NCBI GenBank assembly: GCA_012295275.1
Contig: CM022669.1
Location: 15,992,672-16,056,671, forward strand
DNA length: 64,000 bases
From: Chrysomallon squamiferum
Lineage: Eukaryota; Mollusca; Gastropoda; Neomphalida; Peltospiridae
Direction: 5' to 3'
Shown: positions 54,638-64,000 of the stretch, in pieces
Layout of the letters: every line of letters starts with the position of its first letter
Numbering within the stretch: the stretch's first letter is position 1
The notes under the pieces: generated by a model
Database searches by the model: none
Seen by the model: the letters and a program-made list of their open reading frames with translations, nothing else
Told to the model about the DNA's origin: nothing
Position numbers and translations under genes: made by a program

Positions 54638-54749
54638 CAGTAGTAACAAGCAATAATAACAGTAGTAGAAGCGGAAAAGTAACAGCAGTAATAGCAATAG
54701 TAGTTTTTGCAGTTGTTGTAGTAATAGTAGAGAAAGAGAAGAAGAAGAA

Positions 54750-54839
<90 letters not shown>
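54580..54839. repeat. AGT array (54580-54740) followed by GA array (54756-54839)
   Basis: AGC/AGT units, degraded AGT/AAC units, then GAA and about 42 GA units. Confidence 0.95.
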
Positions 54840-54842
<3 letters not shown>

Positions 54843-55969
54843 ATAACTTACTTGTTGAAACTAGCATGAACATGCGGTAATTGACGTCACAAGATTGAGT
54901 GGTTCTAGCTTCATAGCAATTTCCGTGCTGTGGTTATGGCGGATAGAAACAAATTATAGGGACACTGGTGTTACGGAAATACTGTGAAAAAGATCATTCG
55001 GCGTGTCTATCGAGCTAATTTGCCCATCTAACTACATCTGTGAAAGCAACAGCTCCATCATCCTTTATAAAACTATATTTCAGTTTAATAACGTTTTATG
55101 AAGGCTTTTTACAATATCTCAGGCGTAAACAGGTTATTCAGTGCGATTTTTCGATTTTAGACAAATTCAGAATGATTGTGGTAATTTAGTAATGCACAGT
55201 GCATTGCGGTACGTGTGTATATAGAGTGAGAAAAGATGTGAGCGAAAGAGAAATGGGGTGAGAGAGAATAAAAGCGAGTCAGAGGAAAGTATTTGACACT
55301 TACCGTCGCGAATCCCTAAACAATGCGAACTATAATTAAATTTATGATTAAAAAAAAGAAGAAGAAGAAGAAGAAAAAAAAAAAACAACTAACTTTTGTT
55401 GCCTCTCTTTCAGTCATTATAGAGAATAGCTCTACGTCATTTGATTATTAATGATGTCATAGCCGTTCTTTCTACAGCGCGACGAACAAATATACAAAAG
55501 AAAAACGAAGATAGTGATGATGATAATAACCAAATGGTCTGTCAGTATTGGTACTGAAAGACACAAATCTGTAATAATTATTTCTAATAGCATTTCAGTT
55601 TATTCTACATTTTGTCGTATCTCCGATAAACAAACACATATACAAATATTTCTTTGTTATTGTTATTATTTATTATTTATTATTTACATCTTGTGTATTT
55701 AGATGATACATTATTATATTACTATTGTATAAATGGCTCTTTTTTTTTTCTTTCTTTCTTTTTCTTCTTCTTCTTTATTGAGGTTGGTTTTCTTTAACTG
55801 TTTTTTTGTTGTTGTTGTTGTTGTTGTTACTGTTTTCTTCACACACACACACACATACATGCATTCTTATCTACACACATACATATGCATACATACATAG
55901 ATGCACGTACATACATATGTACATACATACATACATTCATACATACATATACACACATATATAAATGTA

Positions 55970-55992
55970 TTATTATTATAATTATTATTACT

Positions 55993-56037
<45 letters not shown>

Positions 56038-56055
56038 GTTATTATTGTTATTTAC
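55970..56055. repeat. ATT trinucleotide microsatellite
   Basis: About 25 ATT units with a few interruptions, preceded by CATA-type repeats. Confidence 0.95.
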
Positions 56056-57269
56056 ATCTCAATACTATTGCTACCTTAAAGCACTATATATTATTTTTAC
56101 TGTAGAACGACATTGCTGCTGCATTCAGCTCTATTCAGGTTTAAAATCGACAGCTCGTTTTCATTATTTATATAGTTATTAACGTCTTTTCGTTTCTCCG
56201 CTCTAGTAGTTTTATTATCCAAGTTTTATGCTTTTGGTCTGTATTTGCTTCCAAACCATAAAGTACATGGCGATTCTTGTCTTTCTGCTAAGATGCTGAA
56301 GACACTAAAATAGGATTAGAATACTATAAAGGTTTGTCTAGAATACGGATATCTGAACCGATGTGCTAATAATTTGTATTCAATTTCGTCTTCAAGAGTT
56401 TTTAAAGAGGATACTAAGTCTTGTTTTTCTATGTATAACCATAAACACGTTATAGACATTAATGCTTCTTCTTTCTTTTTTTCTTTTTTTTTTGTCGTAG
56501 ATTTAAAAAATAAAATGAAAGACGCCTTCCAGTCGACCTTGTACTTGACAGCAAACTGACAACAATTTCTGAAGCTCCTATAAGAAGATTAGCTGATACT
56601 AAACAAGGAAAGAAAATTTAATGTCAATAGTTTGAACTTGTCTGGTTTCTAAACAAATAAAAATAACGATTTGAAATCTTTACTGTGATGTTGTTAATAG
56701 CTGTTTGACTATTTCGGTTACTTTTTTTAAATATAATCTTAATGTTTTTTCTTACACAAAACTCCATACATAAAAACATAGATACATATATACACACATT
56801 CACATATAGTTATATATAAATATCCTTTCGTGTGTACACTAACTGTGCTACTTGCACAAAATCCATTCAAAACAGACAAGAAAACACTATCATTATCAAA
56901 CATCAACCTCATTAAACCGGGATAATTTTCTCATTAAAATAATCTTAGGCATTGAGTACTTTCCTGTATCTAAGTGTAGCAGCAACAGATAACTGGTGAA
57001 ACTATGTGCGGTCCTAACAGTTAAATAATTCTCTATTTATCCCAGAAATGATCAGCCGTATGCAAAGATAGCGTCTCATTTAAAACACATTAGGAAACCT
57101 CTTTTCTATGCTTCCTGTTAATTACCTTTAAAAGAAACCGTCAGATGAAATGGTCGTCGTTAACGGCGTGGCCCAAGTAGTGAAGAACATCTGGCGTGTT
57201 ATAAACGACAACAGCATTCAGTTATTATATTAATAGAGAATATTGAATTGTAACGTACTTCATATCTGA

Positions 57270-57655
57270 GGTTGTAGTACCAGTATTGTAGCAGTAGCTG
57301 TAGTTATAGTATTAGTTGCAGTAGCAGTGTTAGTCCTAGAAGTTGTGGTATCACTAGCATAGTGTTAAAAGCAATGCAATCACTACAAATGGCATGAGAG
57401 GTCGTACTAATAGCAGTATCAGCAGTAAAAGAAGCAGTGGTAGTAGTAACAGCTGCAGTAGTAGCTGTAACAGTAGTGCTAGCGACAATAATAACAGTAG
57501 TATTGTAGCACTACAGCATTAGTAGTAATAATAGTAAAAGTAGTAGCAGTAGTGGTAGTAACAGAAGTAATAAAAGTAGTTTTACTAATAATAGTAATAG
57601 CAGTAGCATTATTATTATTATTATTGTTGTTGTGTTGTGGTTATTATTATTATTG
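57270..57655. repeat. Degraded AGT/AAT then ATT/TTG tract
   Basis: About 340 bases of imperfect AGT/AGC/AAT units ending in ATT and GTT runs. Confidence 0.9.
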
Positions 57656-57701
57656 TTGTTGATGGTGGTGGTGCTGTTGTTTCGACTTTGGTCTTTTTTT
57701 C

Positions 57702-57732
<31 letters not shown>

Positions 57733-58087
57733 TTATCATTATTTTTCTTCTTCTTCTTCTTGTCGTTTTGTATTTTTTATTATTATTATTTATGAACATA
57801 ATATTTTATAAAAGAAAATTTTTCAAGTGTCTGAAACTTGATCGGCACCCAGTGAATCTTTAACGCATTATCTACATTATTTATAATCTTGGAACCTTTT
57901 AATCTTTGTTTTCCCTTCAGATCTCTTGAACTTTCGACAAACAGCCGAAAGTATTTAGTTTCATATCAATAATTCAAAGATAAAAAGAAAATGGTTTACC
58001 AAATCATTTCAGGTTATAAATTCTTAAAAAAAAAAAACTATTTTCACATTCCTTACTTCCTAGTTGAAACGTTCCTGCTGTTTGGAA

Positions 58088-58267
58088 ATGTCAACAGAAA
58101 ACAAATTTTCTTCAATGAATTCTAAGCCAGATGGCAACCCAGAGGCAGATCAGTTGATATTAGACAGTGGGATCATACCCACTTTCGTAAATGAGAAATT
58201 TCAGCAAAAACTGAATGATTATAAGAAAGAAATAAAGAAGCATAAAAAAGGAACAACAAATAAATAA
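58088..58267 (+). other. Unrecognised 59-codon ORF with AAAT-rich tail
   Basis: Open from an ATG at 58088 to TAA. The predicted peptide is hydrophilic, with a Lys-rich C-terminal helix-like stretch, and it is not repeat-derived. It is followed directly by about 45 bases of AAAT/AAAAT units, which resembles the tail of a retroposed copy. I recognise no family. It could be a fragment of a processed pseudogene or LINE, or chance. Confidence 0.2.
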
Positions 58268-58900
58268 ATAAAATAAAATAAATAAATAAATAAATAAACG
58301 AAAAAACATCGACCACCCTTTAGCATTGCTTACCTTGATATGCTTTTTCTAATTATTATATATGTATGCGACAGCAAGAACCTGCTGGCAATCACCGGTT
58401 TGCCAGCCATGTCCCTTTTCTTATTTATAACTGTAAAGTTCAAATACCTTTTCACGGACAGCAACCTTTTCACGGATAGTGTTTTATTAACAGTAACAGC
58501 GCAGAGGAAATTATGGACGTAATTAGCGAAGGGAAAGACAGGATCTTATTAGAGGAAAATAGTCTTAAGACCATCGTCTCGACCGCTAAACTGTTATCAG
58601 ACAGAGAAAAAAAAAATCCAAGACTTAAAACGAGTCTGATTTACTGCGTTTAGTCGAAGCCTTATAGACTGCATTTAATCCGTTTATATAATGTTATAAG
58701 CTAAATTATTTCTGCTTTCATCCACATCAATAGGACGTTCGCCTCCAGAGAAAGAAGTTACATTAAATAATAGAAATATTATTTCCGTTAATAACATGTC
58801 GGTGGTAGAAGCAAAGTTTTTTCTTAATTTTGTTTTTACCCTTTAGCTTTATCATTTCCACTTCACATTGACATCCGCCTGACCACATTCTCATCCTGTA

Positions 58901-59079
<179 letters not shown>

Positions 59080-59935
59080 CTGTGAGACATATACTGGCTA
59101 TTCATACTGGTGTAATTACATTCACCTAAGCGGTAACATAAGTTATAGTCTACGAAACACTTACAGATCGAAATATTAAAAACAAAGCCATTCCTAGTAA
59201 AGCCTTTGCTTATAGACAAATCGATAACACACAGCAATATACTGAAATCAATAATCAGTTAATAATCAGAGCATTTCAATATTAACACGTAAACAGACGC
59301 TTATAATATTGCTTACGTTTACAATACTGAAGTTCTGATAGAGAAAATTTATCTCAGTATTAAAAAAGAGCGAAGTTTTAGTTCCAGACTGTGTAACAAT
59401 CTGATACACGTCTTAACTGTCCAGACGATTCTTAATATAACGTTCTTAGTCTGAGTTGTAAATTAAAAACCTTTCACCTCGTTGTCAACACTTTCTTGTA
59501 CACCAGTTTAGAAATTTTTTTTTCTTTAATATCTAGCAGGCGTACTTGAAATTACATATTTTGGTTCGTATCAGTTCAAATCCTATATATATATTAGAGA
59601 TGGATCAGAGAACTTTCTAAAGATAATAGTAAAATACCACTTCTCCTCCTATTTTTACTGTTACTGTTACTACTGCTACTACTACAACAACAAGAACTAC
59701 AATTGGTATTAATTTTACTACAGCTACTTTGCTGCTATTACTACAATTCTTGCTATTAATACTGGTACTATTATTACTAATATATTTTTTTTACTACTAC
59801 TACTATTATTGCTACTAGTGTACATCTTCAATACTGCAAAGAGCAGTAGCTACAGCATATGTGACATTACATAGCAGTTGTCTTGATAATATAACTGTTT
59901 TGTTAATAATGTTGATAAACTTATGTTCACATCAC

Positions 59936-59936
59936 A

Positions 59937-60010
<74 letters not shown>

Positions 60011-60016
60011 TCTCTC
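59936..60016. repeat. CT then CA microsatellite
   Basis: About 10 CT units then about 25 CA units. Confidence 0.97.
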
Positions 60017-60795
60017 CTATTCATCTGTGTATCGTTCCGTACTTTGTAACAAGAATAAATCAATTACATTCACGAATTACCATATGATTATTATTCATTC
60101 CCTTCTTCTATCTGATTCTCACATGCGACGACAAATCTTGAATTTGTCAGTAAGCGATCATCTTGTGACAAGTGCAGGTATCTCGAAATCAATTAATTTT
60201 TTTTTTTTTTTTTTTATTCGAGTACAACGGACAGTCGAAAAATCTATTAAGTGCTTTTTCATTTGTAAGGGCCCGTTTGATTGCGACCGTACTAAGTGAT
60301 CTGCGTAATGCTCAGTTCACGTTCTCGTGCAAGTGACGCAAATTGCTGAATTGAGGGAGACACTTTAAGCAGCAGCAGCAGACTATAACACATTGCAGTT
60401 CAGTGTGAGAATTTCCTGAAGGCGAGCTATGAGAAGTCTCAGTACTTTTCGAATTTAATGATGAATGACAAGAGGACGAACAAGATGAAAAAAAAAAAAT
60501 GGTTGTTACATCTCAGGCAAGACAGTTCTGGGCGATAGTTCGATGTCAGCTGATATTCGCTATCAAATTTAATAAAAGGTTTCATGTCATCTTTTCGGTT
60601 CTGTACAAAACGTTAAAAAAAAAATAATAATAATAATAAAAATGGGGAACGAAAAAGGAATAAAGAAAAAGAAAAGAAGAAAAAATTCAAAAATATAAAC
60701 ACGTAAATGCAGATACATCGTCAGAAAGAAGGAAAGATGGATTTGAACTCAGGCTAACAGATATCTCAGACAGACAGAGACGGTTAGACATTTAA

Positions 60796-60813
60796 ATAGA
60801 CAGACAGACAGAC

Positions 60814-60848
<35 letters not shown>

Positions 60849-61086
60849 TAGATAGAGTGTTTGATTGATTAACAGATCGATTGAATGATAGATAGATAGA
60901 GTGTTTGATTGATTAACTGATCGATTGATTGATAAATAGATAGATAGTTTTTTTGATAGATTAACTGATCGAATGATAGATAGATAGATAGATAGATAGA
61001 GTGTTTGACTGATTAACTGTTCGATTGATTGATAGATAGATAGATAGATAGATAGAGTGTTTGACTGATTAACTGTTCGATTGATT

Positions 61087-61120
<34 letters not shown>

Positions 61121-61250
61121 GTGTTTGATTGATTAACTGATCGATTGATTGATACATATGCATAGTCAGTAGACAGAGATAGATAGATGAATAGACAGAA
61201 CGATAGACAGACAGATAGATATAAAGAGAGAGACACACACAGTTATATAG
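60796..61250. repeat. GATA/CAGA arrays embedded in a ~45-65-bp minisatellite
   Basis: Six repeats of GAGTGTTTGAYTGATTAACT-type sequence, followed by GATCGATTGATTGATAGATAG, begin near 60855, 60898, 60945, 60999, 61056 and 61119. The GATA number varies between copies, so unit length changes while the core stays fixed. Flanked by CAGA units. The Ser/Ile/Tyr-rich minus-strand ORF across it is a repeat translation. Confidence 0.93.
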
Positions 61251-61610
61251 AAAGACAGACAGGTATGTAGCATATACTAAGAGAGAAAGGGAAAAACAGA
61301 AAGAAAGAATGAATAAAAAGAAAGAAAGAGCGATAGAGAGACAGTATTATACGAATACTAGACATGCAACACTTTTAACGAACGTCTGATTTAGGAAACG
61401 AAACTGGTCAGGACGAAGCTGAAGGGTATTCCGACACTAATTATTATAAATTATTATTTCCCAGACGAGTCAGGAACCAGGAAAGACTTTGCCAAAAACG
61501 TCGCATTTTTTGTAATTCATTTTAAGAACAGCACCACTAAATTGCATCCTCATTAAAATCGCTGCATTGCTAAACTGTGTTATTACATTAATGATACCCG
61601 CTGATGTAAC

Positions 61611-61649
<39 letters not shown>

Positions 61650-62339
61650 TTATCCTGTCTTCAAAAAGTCACGCTTCTGGATAATTTTATTTTTTGTCTT
61701 TTCAGTCAATAAGATGAAAAAACAAGAACAAACAAAAAAAAAATTGATGAATATTTAAACATCATATGAAAATTTATGGCTTCTGGATTCGCTACTGAAA
61801 AATCGAAGAAATGTTTCCGGCGCCGAATGTTTCTGCAGTTGTAACTTAATTAGTTTAAGTTATGATGAATTGGTGAACCTCGGGTTAACAGCATCGAGTG
61901 ATGATGAATTTAAAAACTTGTCATGATTATTTCTGTTTTCACAAAGAAGATGAAAATGTGTCTCTTTGAGTTATTACTCTAAAGAAACAAACTGCTCTTA
62001 GATATCAATTTATCTTGCCTACAGAAACATCATTTTAGCATTTTTTTCACTTGTATTTTCAACTCAGAAGTGAAGAGGGTGAACAAAATATGTCATGGAT
62101 GTATAAGCATCGTGTTAAATTCATTGTTTATCGCTTAAGTTGAAAAAGAAAGATGTGTTAAAACTATTCGTAGCGTAATGTAATTAGTTAAAGTGTGATG
62201 AATATTTTACACATGTATGAAGTGCTATCCTTTATTTTATATGAATATATGAATAATTATAATTTATCTCCCATATGATTGTCTTAACAAATTAAGCGAG
62301 TGAAAGTCCTTAATTATTATAAAGTATATTCCACGATCG

Positions 62340-62675
62340 ATACGTGATCTTGAATAGTATTTAGCATTGTGGACCCAGTTTGAATATGTGGACCCAATTT
62401 GAAATTAATATATTAAGAAAACACGTTCCTCAAACCATTAATAATTCTTGCCATTCAAAGTAAATAAATTATTAAATAAAATCTTACTTGCTTTTAGCAA
62501 ATGCGATTGATATTCATGGAAGTAAGGAAAAATGTTTTAAAAAAATATTTAAAATATTTTTATGTTTAGTTTATGTTAACTTTTCTCGGCACTTTGATTG
62601 GCTTTTGTGCCAAAGATGGCATCTAAGTCTTTGAATTTGAGCTGCGACATGGCGCCAAAAACGTTGAGAACCACT
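62340..62675. mobile_element. Remnant of a hAT-type DNA transposon end
   Basis: Reading inward from 62675 on the minus strand gives TAGTGGTTCTCAACGTTTTT, which matches the CAGTGGTTCTCAAC-type terminal inverted repeat widespread in hAT elements except for the first base. The interior carries GTGGACCCAATTTGAAATT-like sequence, as is common near hAT ends. The opposite terminus was not found and there is no transposase reading frame, so this is a truncated copy. The left boundary is approximate. Confidence 0.5.
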
Positions 62676-62874
62676 AATCTAGAGGAGCATCACAGATTAA
62701 CATAAATTATATTTTCAGAGTAATAACTGAGAATTTTTATTCTTGTAATATGTTTCTCTTCACATTCATATTGGGTACTGGTCTGATAAACTATCATATA
62801 AAATAAAAACTTTTATTTATTTTTTATTGTTGTTATTTGTTTGTCTATCTCTATTTATTTATTTATTTACACAC

Positions 62875-62907
<33 letters not shown>

Positions 62908-63827
62908 AATGACGAAATGTCACTAAACGTCGGTTTGAAATAAGTATCAAAACTTAGCGTCCGGAATAAAGACTTGAGTTAAGTTTAGTGAACAATATCT
63001 TAACGGCAGTTCTATTAAATTTAAATCATACTGTTCTATGAAAAAAAAATAATAATAATAATTAAAAAAAATAATAATAAAAAATCGGTAAAAAGAAGAA
63101 AAGTAAAAAAAATAGCGTGCAATTTATAACATAGTTATTAATCAAGGAATCCTGAACAGCTAGACAGCTGGATACAGATGATAATTATTTTATTGTTGTT
63201 TTTTTTCTCATTTTTTATCTTATTTTTTTTTATTTGCTTTATATTTCCTATCAGTGTAACTGAAATAGAAACATTATATGAGGATGAATGTAAATAGTCT
63301 TCAGTCATGTATCCATTATTCGAAAAACGCTGTTTGTGGCGACAAAATGATTAATAGCGGATTTATTGCTGCAGTCTTGCAGTTTCATGGATCATTTCAT
63401 TTGGCAAAGTTCAGGGAAAAAGCAGTTTCTTATCCCACGATGACAGGGTTTTATTATTAAAAGAGAAAAGTTCACTGAGTGGAAATGGTGTCTTAATTAT
63501 CATGATTTATCCGTTGACAACAGAAATGTGATAGCGTTAATGACGTGATTGATTTGCCTCCCTTGTTTGTCTTTTTTTATCATAATCATGCGTAAGAAAC
63601 CTCTATCTTTATTAGTTAACAAAAATAGTATACTTTATTGTTTCTTTAAAACATTTCTTTGAAATGTAAAAAAATCGGTATTAAGTGACTTCCAAAAGGC
63701 CAAGGGTTAAATAAAGCTTCAATAATATTGCTTTCTAGAATCAGCTAGCAAAACTAGTTTACGGTTTAGATTAGATTAATGACATTTAATAAATAAAAGA
63801 TATAATATAATAATCTACTATTCATAC
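62676..63827. other. Non-coding region beside the paralogous receptor exon
   Basis: Mostly AT-rich. It holds a TTTA/CA/TA compound tract (62845-62910) and an A/AAT-rich stretch (63040-63110). A 60-codon plus-strand ORF at 63278-63460 shows no recognisable motif. On the minus strand this is the start of whatever intron follows the exon at 63828. Confidence 0.7.
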
Positions 63828-64000
63828 CTTTCTATACTAACGCCCAGCATCAACAGAATGGAGGAATACAGGGAAGTAACCAAGACATAGCGGTTGGCCT
63901 TACAGGAAACAGATCCAAGTAACCAGCCTTTGTTGTTGACGAACTGAACAATTTCCGGAACTCCAAACACCATGATAAACAAGTCTGCCAGGGCTATGTT
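63828..64000 (-). CDS. Paralogous GPCR exon (TM2-TM3), partial at window edge
   Basis: The minus strand encodes 57 full codons plus two bases. It starts in TM2 at N-I-A-L-A-D, runs through G-V-P-E-I-V-Q-F-V and G-W, has the TM3 Cys (S-C-K-A-N-R), and ends S-I-E-R at donor AG/GTATGA. Residue by residue it matches exon 1 of the receptor at 25047-25480 at 36 of 58 positions, with the same length, no gaps and the same phase-2 splice site inside the Arg codon. The missing N-terminus and TM1 lie beyond the window. No matching TM4-TM7 exon was found on this strand between 25.5 and 63.8 kb. It may be an alternative first half for the exon at 3459-4197, or part of a separate, split or decayed tandem paralogue. 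Confidence 0.9.

Larger units (their letters stand above)
54241..58087. other. Non-coding region, repeat-rich
   Basis: No gene is recognised. It contains the AGT, GA, ATT and AGT arrays listed separately, a GTT run (55808-55828), CATA units (55880-55950), and a T/ATT/CTT stretch (57600-57790). The rest is unremarkable AT-rich DNA. Confidence 0.7.

Noticed and set aside
60792-61238. 148-codon Ser/Ile/Tyr-rich minus-strand ORF
   Set aside because: It is a translation of GATA and minisatellite repeats.

Overview
The window is AT-rich animal DNA: about 2% coding, very long introns, and an extreme load of simple repeats (CT/GA, CA, TATG, ATT, AGT and TTTA tracts). Together with a class A peptide-type GPCR, a eukaryotic tRNA-Ser and relics of mariner, hAT and SINE-like elements, this suggests a large repeat-rich invertebrate genome, most likely a mollusc and plausibly a coleoid cephalopod. 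The organism is inferred from overall style; no species marker is visible.

The main content is on the minus strand. A two-exon GPCR gene runs from 25480 down to 3459. Its first coding exon (25047-25480) carries the N-terminus and TM1-TM3 up to the E-R-F motif. A 20.8-kb intron follows, and the second coding exon (3459-4197) carries TM4-TM7 and the tail. Splice signals and phase match exactly and give a 390-residue receptor. At the right edge (63828-64000) lies a second, paralogous TM2-TM3 exon, about 62% identical over 58 residues, which ends in the same phase at the same E-R codon. No second TM4-TM7 exon was found between the two. Either this is an alternative N-terminal half that can share the one downstream exon, or it is the start of a tandem paralogue whose remainder is lost, split or elsewhere.

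Region by region: 1-3125 is repeat-rich 3' flank. At 3126-3485 a 60-bp tandem repeat overlaps the last codons of the receptor. 4198-25046 is the intron, with microsatellites and several short degenerate tandem arrays. 25700-26210 is a compositionally distinct candidate 5' leader or promoter. 26211-63827 is non-coding. It holds a tRNA-Ser(GCU) gene (38907-38988), a decayed tRNA-Ser-like copy (34949-35035), a tRNA-headed SINE candidate (29690-29915), an 81-bp mariner-type MITE (45951-46031), a broken SGNH-hydrolase-like ORF of probable retroelement origin (49560-50145), an hAT terminus (around 62340-62675), and many microsatellites and minisatellites.

The receptor should sit in the plasma membrane, bind a peptide or similar ligand, and couple to G proteins. 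Nothing else here is clearly linked to it by function.
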